41,138 bases of DNA, from IMG/VR virus record IMGVR_UViG_3300043538_000019, positions 1 through 41,138 of that record. One strand, given 5' to 3'. Source of the DNA: a virus. The notes under the pieces were generated by a model. It saw only the letters and a list, made by a program, of their open reading frames with translations, searched no databases and had not been told where the DNA came from. Positions within the stretch are counted from its first letter, which is position 1; every line of letters begins with the position of its first letter. Positions 38,729 to 41,138 of the stretch are shown here, piece after piece. Made by a program: the position numbers and the translations under genes.

Positions 38729-38878
38729 TCACGCTTCCTCCATCAGCTTTTCCTGCTGGCGATCCCATCGCTTCTCGGCGCAATTCTCGCAGTACACATC
38801 GCCGGTCGGACGGCCCCATGGATCTTCCTGCACTGCGTGCTTCCAGTCGGTGGTTTCCTGACAGTCGTCGCAAATCAT
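38729..38878 (-). CDS. Zinc-ribbon protein, 49 aa
   Basis: The frame reads Met-Ile-Cys-Asp-Asp-Cys, and Cys-Glu-Asn-Cys-Ala-Glu-Lys-Arg follows about 25 residues later, a complete Cys-x2-Cys pair. It ends in a charged helix. A longer frame over the same bases shows no such features. Its end provides the ribosome-binding region of the next gene (GGAGGAAGCG). Confidence 0.6.
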   Translation of the reverse strand: MICDDCQETTDWKHAVQEDPWGRPTGDVYCENCAEKRWDRQQEKLMEEA

Positions 38879-38896
38879 TGGCCTATCCATTTGTAG

Positions 38897-39316
38897 TCAA
38901 TCCTTTGCAGCTTCTGTCTGTTCGCGGAAAATCTCGCGCACGATATCCGGCAGACCAGTGAACTGATGCTTTGCAGGAGAGTGATACTCCACGGCGTAGA
39001 GGCGCAGCACACGCGCGCATTCTTTCGCGTGACGTTGCCAACTATCGTCTCCGCACAAGACTTCCATTCTCCGGTAAAACTCGTCGTCACCGTCTGACAA
39101 GGGCTCGCAGGGAACCTGTAGAACTTCCCGCGCAACCGCCCCGAAAGAAATTCGATTGTGTTTGTAACCTGAAAAAGTGCCGATCCAGCCCAACGCGCAT
39201 CCGGGAGTGCCGCAACCTGGACCCTTGGGTCTGGCAGTAGAACAAAACAAAAACTCATCCGGGAACCGATCGATGTGATCCGCGGCTTTCAAAATGGAGT
39301 CGTAAACGTTGTTCAT
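38897..39316 (-). CDS. Phage protein with Gly-Cys-Ala-Leu-Gly motif, 139 aa
   Basis: The ATG at 39316 is preferred because GAAGG lies about eight bases upstream. The pattern Ala-Ala-Asp-His-Ile-Asp-x-x-Pro-Asp-Glu-Phe, then Cys-Gly-Thr-Pro-Gly-Cys-Ala-Leu-Gly-Trp-Ile-Gly, marks a common phage family of unknown function. It is the first gene after the integrase in the leftward block. Confidence 0.65.
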   Translation of the reverse strand: MNNVYDSILKAADHIDRFPDEFLFCSTARPKGPGCGTPGCALGWIGTFSGYKHNRISFGAVAREVLQVPCEPLSDGDDEFYRRMEVLCGDDSWQRHAKECARVLRLYAVEYHSPAKHQFTGLPDIVREIFREQTEAAKD

Positions 39317-39354
39317 AAAGGTACCTTCGATTAACAAGTTCAGAACCTTTTCCC
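39317..39354. other. Gap downstream of the integrase
   Basis: These 38 bases separate the integrase stop from the next gene and include the latter's ribosome-binding site. An attachment site often lies beside the integrase, so this gap and its flanks are the first place to look. I see no clear tRNA 3' end or core sequence. Confidence 0.25.
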
Positions 39355-40197
39355 TTATCTGGCGTTCATCGCAGCGACCTTCACAAAGCGTCGATTGCGG
39401 TCGTATATGCGCCGAGTGATCGCGCTGTTTTGGTGGCCAGCGAGCAGCGAGGCCGCCATCAAATCGGGATTGTCCGATATGCTCTTCGCGCGCAGATCAT
39501 GGAAGTGAAAATTTTCATTGCCGGCCTTCATCCATGCGCGCATATAGCGCTGCCACATTGCGCGGAAGCCGTCCTCGGTGTACCGCTTGCCGTGCTTGGT
39601 GCGCAGAACGTATTCGCGCGGCCAGTGCGGCTCCATGAGCCAGGCGCGGTCCAGTATTTTTTCTACTTCGGCTGAGACTTCCACCGCCAACTTCTTGCCG
39701 GTCTTGCCTTGATCAATCTCGAGGTGCCATTGGTCGCGCGGGATGTTTTCAGTTTTCACTTGGGACCATTTGAGCCCAAGCAAATCCCCTTGGCGCTGGC
39801 TAGTGACCCAGGCCAAGTCCATGGCAATCTGAACTTGCGGCCGCACAGTGGCGCGGAAGGCATGAAACTCTTCGGTGCTGACGTAGCGCTCTCGCGGGTA
39901 CGTCTTCCAGCGCTCAATCACCGTGCAGGGATTCGTCAGATTCAGGTCAAGGCACCAACGGCCCATGGCTTTCTTGAACACCGTCGAAAGGATGGTGACC
40001 ATCCGGTTGCGGTGAACTCGACCCGTCGGCACATTGATGAACTCGGCGACATCCTTGGGACGCACGTCGACCACTCGCTTGTGGCCGAACACCCGGCGCA
40101 AGATGATTACTATGCTGCGGTAGTCGCGCTGTGAACGCCATTGCAGGCGCGGAATACACTCCGCCTCGTACAGATCGAAGAGTTGATCCATCAGCAT
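39355..40197 (-). CDS. int: Tyrosine-recombinase integrase, 280 aa
   Basis: The catalytic residues are all visible: Arg 135 (Ser-Gln-Arg-Gln-Gly-Asp), Lys 165 (Gly-Lys-Thr-Gly-Lys), His 233 and Arg 236 (Phe-His-Asp-Leu-Arg-Ala-Lys), His 255 (Ala-Gly-His-Gln) and Tyr 265 (Arg-Arg-Ile-Tyr-Asp-Arg). The N-terminal 100 residues form the SAM-like core-binding domain, but an arm-binding domain looks short or absent. It would integrate and excise the prophage. It lies in the PL operon behind the recombination genes. Confidence 0.9.
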   Translation of the reverse strand: MLMDQLFDLYEAECIPRLQWRSQRDYRSIVIILRRVFGHKRVVDVRPKDVAEFINVPTGRVHRNRMVTILSTVFKKAMGRWCLDLNLTNPCTVIERWKTYPRERYVSTEEFHAFRATVRPQVQIAMDLAWVTSQRQGDLLGLKWSQVKTENIPRDQWHLEIDQGKTGKKLAVEVSAEVEKILDRAWLMEPHWPREYVLRTKHGKRYTEDGFRAMWQRYMRAWMKAGNENFHFHDLRAKSISDNPDLMAASLLAGHQNSAITRRIYDRNRRFVKVAAMNAR

Positions 40198-40199
40198 GG

Positions 40200-40631
40200 T
40201 TAGGCCGCCGATTTCAACTCGATCTTGTGCATGACCTTCTTGAAGGGGCGCCGGCGCGGCAGCGTCACCGTCACTTCAAGTTCCTCGGCGATGTCGGGCG
40301 AGCCCCACACGCGAATACAGGGCTCCCCATTCCACACGTCCTCGAAGATCGTGATGCGTTTGCCCATCCAGTTCGCCAATTCCTTGCCGAACATGTCGCG
40401 TATACAAAGGCCGTTGGTCTTGCAGGCCACCAGCTTCTTCGGAGATTCCTTGAAGGTAATGACGCACTTGGTTTTCTTGCCGTCATCGCCCTCGAGATCC
40501 TCGAGTTCGACGTCGATCATGGTCAGCGTCACCTTTTTTCCTAAGAGCTCCGCTGCCTTGATAAAGCGGCCAGGGTACAACTGGTCGTACACGGTCGGCT
40601 TCGGGTGTTTCTTCGGTTCATCGTTCATCAT
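40200..40631 (-). CDS. Recombination-module protein of the Lys-Thr-Asn family, 143 aa
   Basis: The protein shows Phe-Ile-Lys-Ala-Ala-Glu-Leu-x-Gly-Lys-Lys-Val-Thr-Leu-Thr-Ile, Cys-Lys-Thr-Asn, and Trp-Met-Gly-Lys-Arg-Ile-Thr-Ile. These features recur in small beta-rich phage proteins found beside exonucleases and recombinases. An OB-like single-strand-binding role is plausible but unproven. The ATG overlaps the exonuclease stop. Confidence 0.65.
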   Translation of the reverse strand: MMNDEPKKHPKPTVYDQLYPGRFIKAAELLGKKVTLTMIDVELEDLEGDDGKKTKCVITFKESPKKLVACKTNGLCIRDMFGKELANWMGKRITIFEDVWNGEPCIRVWGSPDIAEELEVTVTLPRRRPFKKVMHKIELKSAA

Positions 40632-41138
40632 GCGACTTGCTCCAATCCAAGGTCGGATAGATCCTCATCGTCGCGCGCGTAAGCCCACGTCGGGAGGGTT
40701 AAGAATTCTTCGTTGGGTACCGGCCCCGGCCACACGTCTGCGGCCTCGCAGTCATCGAGGGTTCGCAGCAGGGCTTGATACTCCTCGCGCCCTTGCTCAA
40801 TAATGTCGTTGGGTATGATGAACACCGCCACGGCGTGGGGCGCATCTGACTCGACGACTATTTCGACCATGTGGGGCTTCGCGCCCGTTATCGTCTCGAA
40901 TCCGTCGTGATAGAACGCCCACTGCAGGTGGTACCCCAACTTGGCCGCCTGACTGCCGAACACCATGTGCCGGCAGTCGCGCGCCGTCTTCAATCCCACC
41001 AGCACCTTCTGTCCGTCGATGTTGGTGAGCCAGTCCGCGCGGCCCTTGCATTCGCGCATGCCCATCATCCAGTGCAGCGATATCTCAGGATCACCGACGG
41101 CGAGGTACTTGATCGCGATGGGGTCAGAGCGCACCGCG
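40628..41138 (-). CDS. RecE-like exonuclease, C-terminal part (5' end beyond the window; continues at 1-531)
   Basis: This holds the catalytic half: Cys-Lys-Gly-Arg-Ala-Asp-Trp (Asp 149 of the joined protein), then Gln 157 where the left copy has a stop, then Val-Gly-Leu-Lys-Thr-Ala (Lys 164), and Leu-Gly-Tyr-His-Leu-Gln-Trp-Ala-Phe-Tyr (about residues 181-190). In RecE/DUF3799 nucleases the residue two before the Lys is normally Asp or Glu; here it is Gly 162. The joined gene is 283 aa. It is followed by a coupled gene and the integrase. Confidence 0.8.
   Translation of the reverse strand, partial: AVRSDPIAIKYLAVGDPEISLHWMMGMRECKGRADWLTNIDGQKVLVGLKTARDCRHMVFGSQAAKLGYHLQWAFYHDGFETITGAKPHMVEIVVESDAPHAVAVFIIPNDIIEQGREEYQALLRTLDDCEAADVWPGPVPNEEFLTLPTWAYARDDEDLSDLGLEQVA
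40949..41138. repeat. Terminal direct repeat, right copy
   Basis: This is the second copy of 1-190, with G at 41011 in place of A at 63. The G version keeps the exonuclease frame open, so this copy is the more credible one. Confidence 0.93.

Noticed and set aside
39317-39360. Possible tRNA fragment (TTGTTAATC) as attachment core next to the integrase
   Set aside because: The anticodon-stem bases do not pair and no T-arm or acceptor end follows.

Overview
The window is the genome of a temperate podovirus (short-tailed phage) of a GC-rich proteobacterium, about 60% GC by eye. The evidence is a T7-like portal, tail tubular A and B proteins, a set of DNA-ejection proteins and a tailspike, together with a tyrosine integrase and a divergent CI/Cro-type switch. 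The last 190 bases (40949-41138) repeat the first 190 with one mismatch, so the unique sequence is about 40.95 kb and the map closes into a circle. The late-gene order and a Bbp19-like gene recall Bordetella phage BPP-1 and its relatives, but I see no reverse transcriptase or diversity-generating cassette.

Layout. (1) 1-1778 and, through the circle, 41138-39355, minus strand: the leftward early operon. It starts at a promoter near 1807-1835 and runs through a lipoprotein, five small proteins, a RecE-like exonuclease, a small recombination-module protein and the integrase. (2) 1811-2640: the immunity region, with a repressor (minus) and a Cro-like protein (plus). Three copies of one imperfect palindrome, TAATRCA-N4-TGYATTA, lie over the three promoters. 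(3) 2641-7810, plus: early and replication genes, including a PD-(D/E)XK protein, a primase-helicase fusion and then an iteron-like cluster with a strong hairpin that may be the origin. (4) 7807-17370, plus: packaging and head genes (terminase, portal, scaffold, capsid, decoration, adaptor). (5) 17370-30197, plus: tail nozzle, ejection proteins and tailspike. (6) 30194-32268, plus: lysis genes (GH24 lysozyme, holin candidates, nested Rz/Rz1). (7) 32258-39316, minus: accessory genes that continue the leftward transcript beyond the integrase. Most are very small, many are zinc-ribbon proteins, and most are joined by ATGA-type overlaps.

The accessory region is interrupted by a complete 2,010-bp IS1595-family element at 33654-35663. 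It has 23-bp inverted ends and an 8-bp target duplication. It carries the transposase, a passenger gene with a HEPN-type R-x4-H motif and a 41-aa gene ending in a terminator. Removing the element and one target copy restores an intact HNH endonuclease gene whose stop codon overlaps the next start, so the insertion is traceable to the base.

Other points of note are an ADP-ribosyltransferase-like C-terminal domain on one ejection protein, an out-of-frame ORF at the linker before that domain, probable leaderless mRNAs for both immunity regulators, a tandemly duplicated 156-aa protein, and a 16-bp sequence plus hairpin repeated ahead of late genes. No stretch longer than about 180 bases lacks a gene. 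I recognised no tRNA or CRISPR array.
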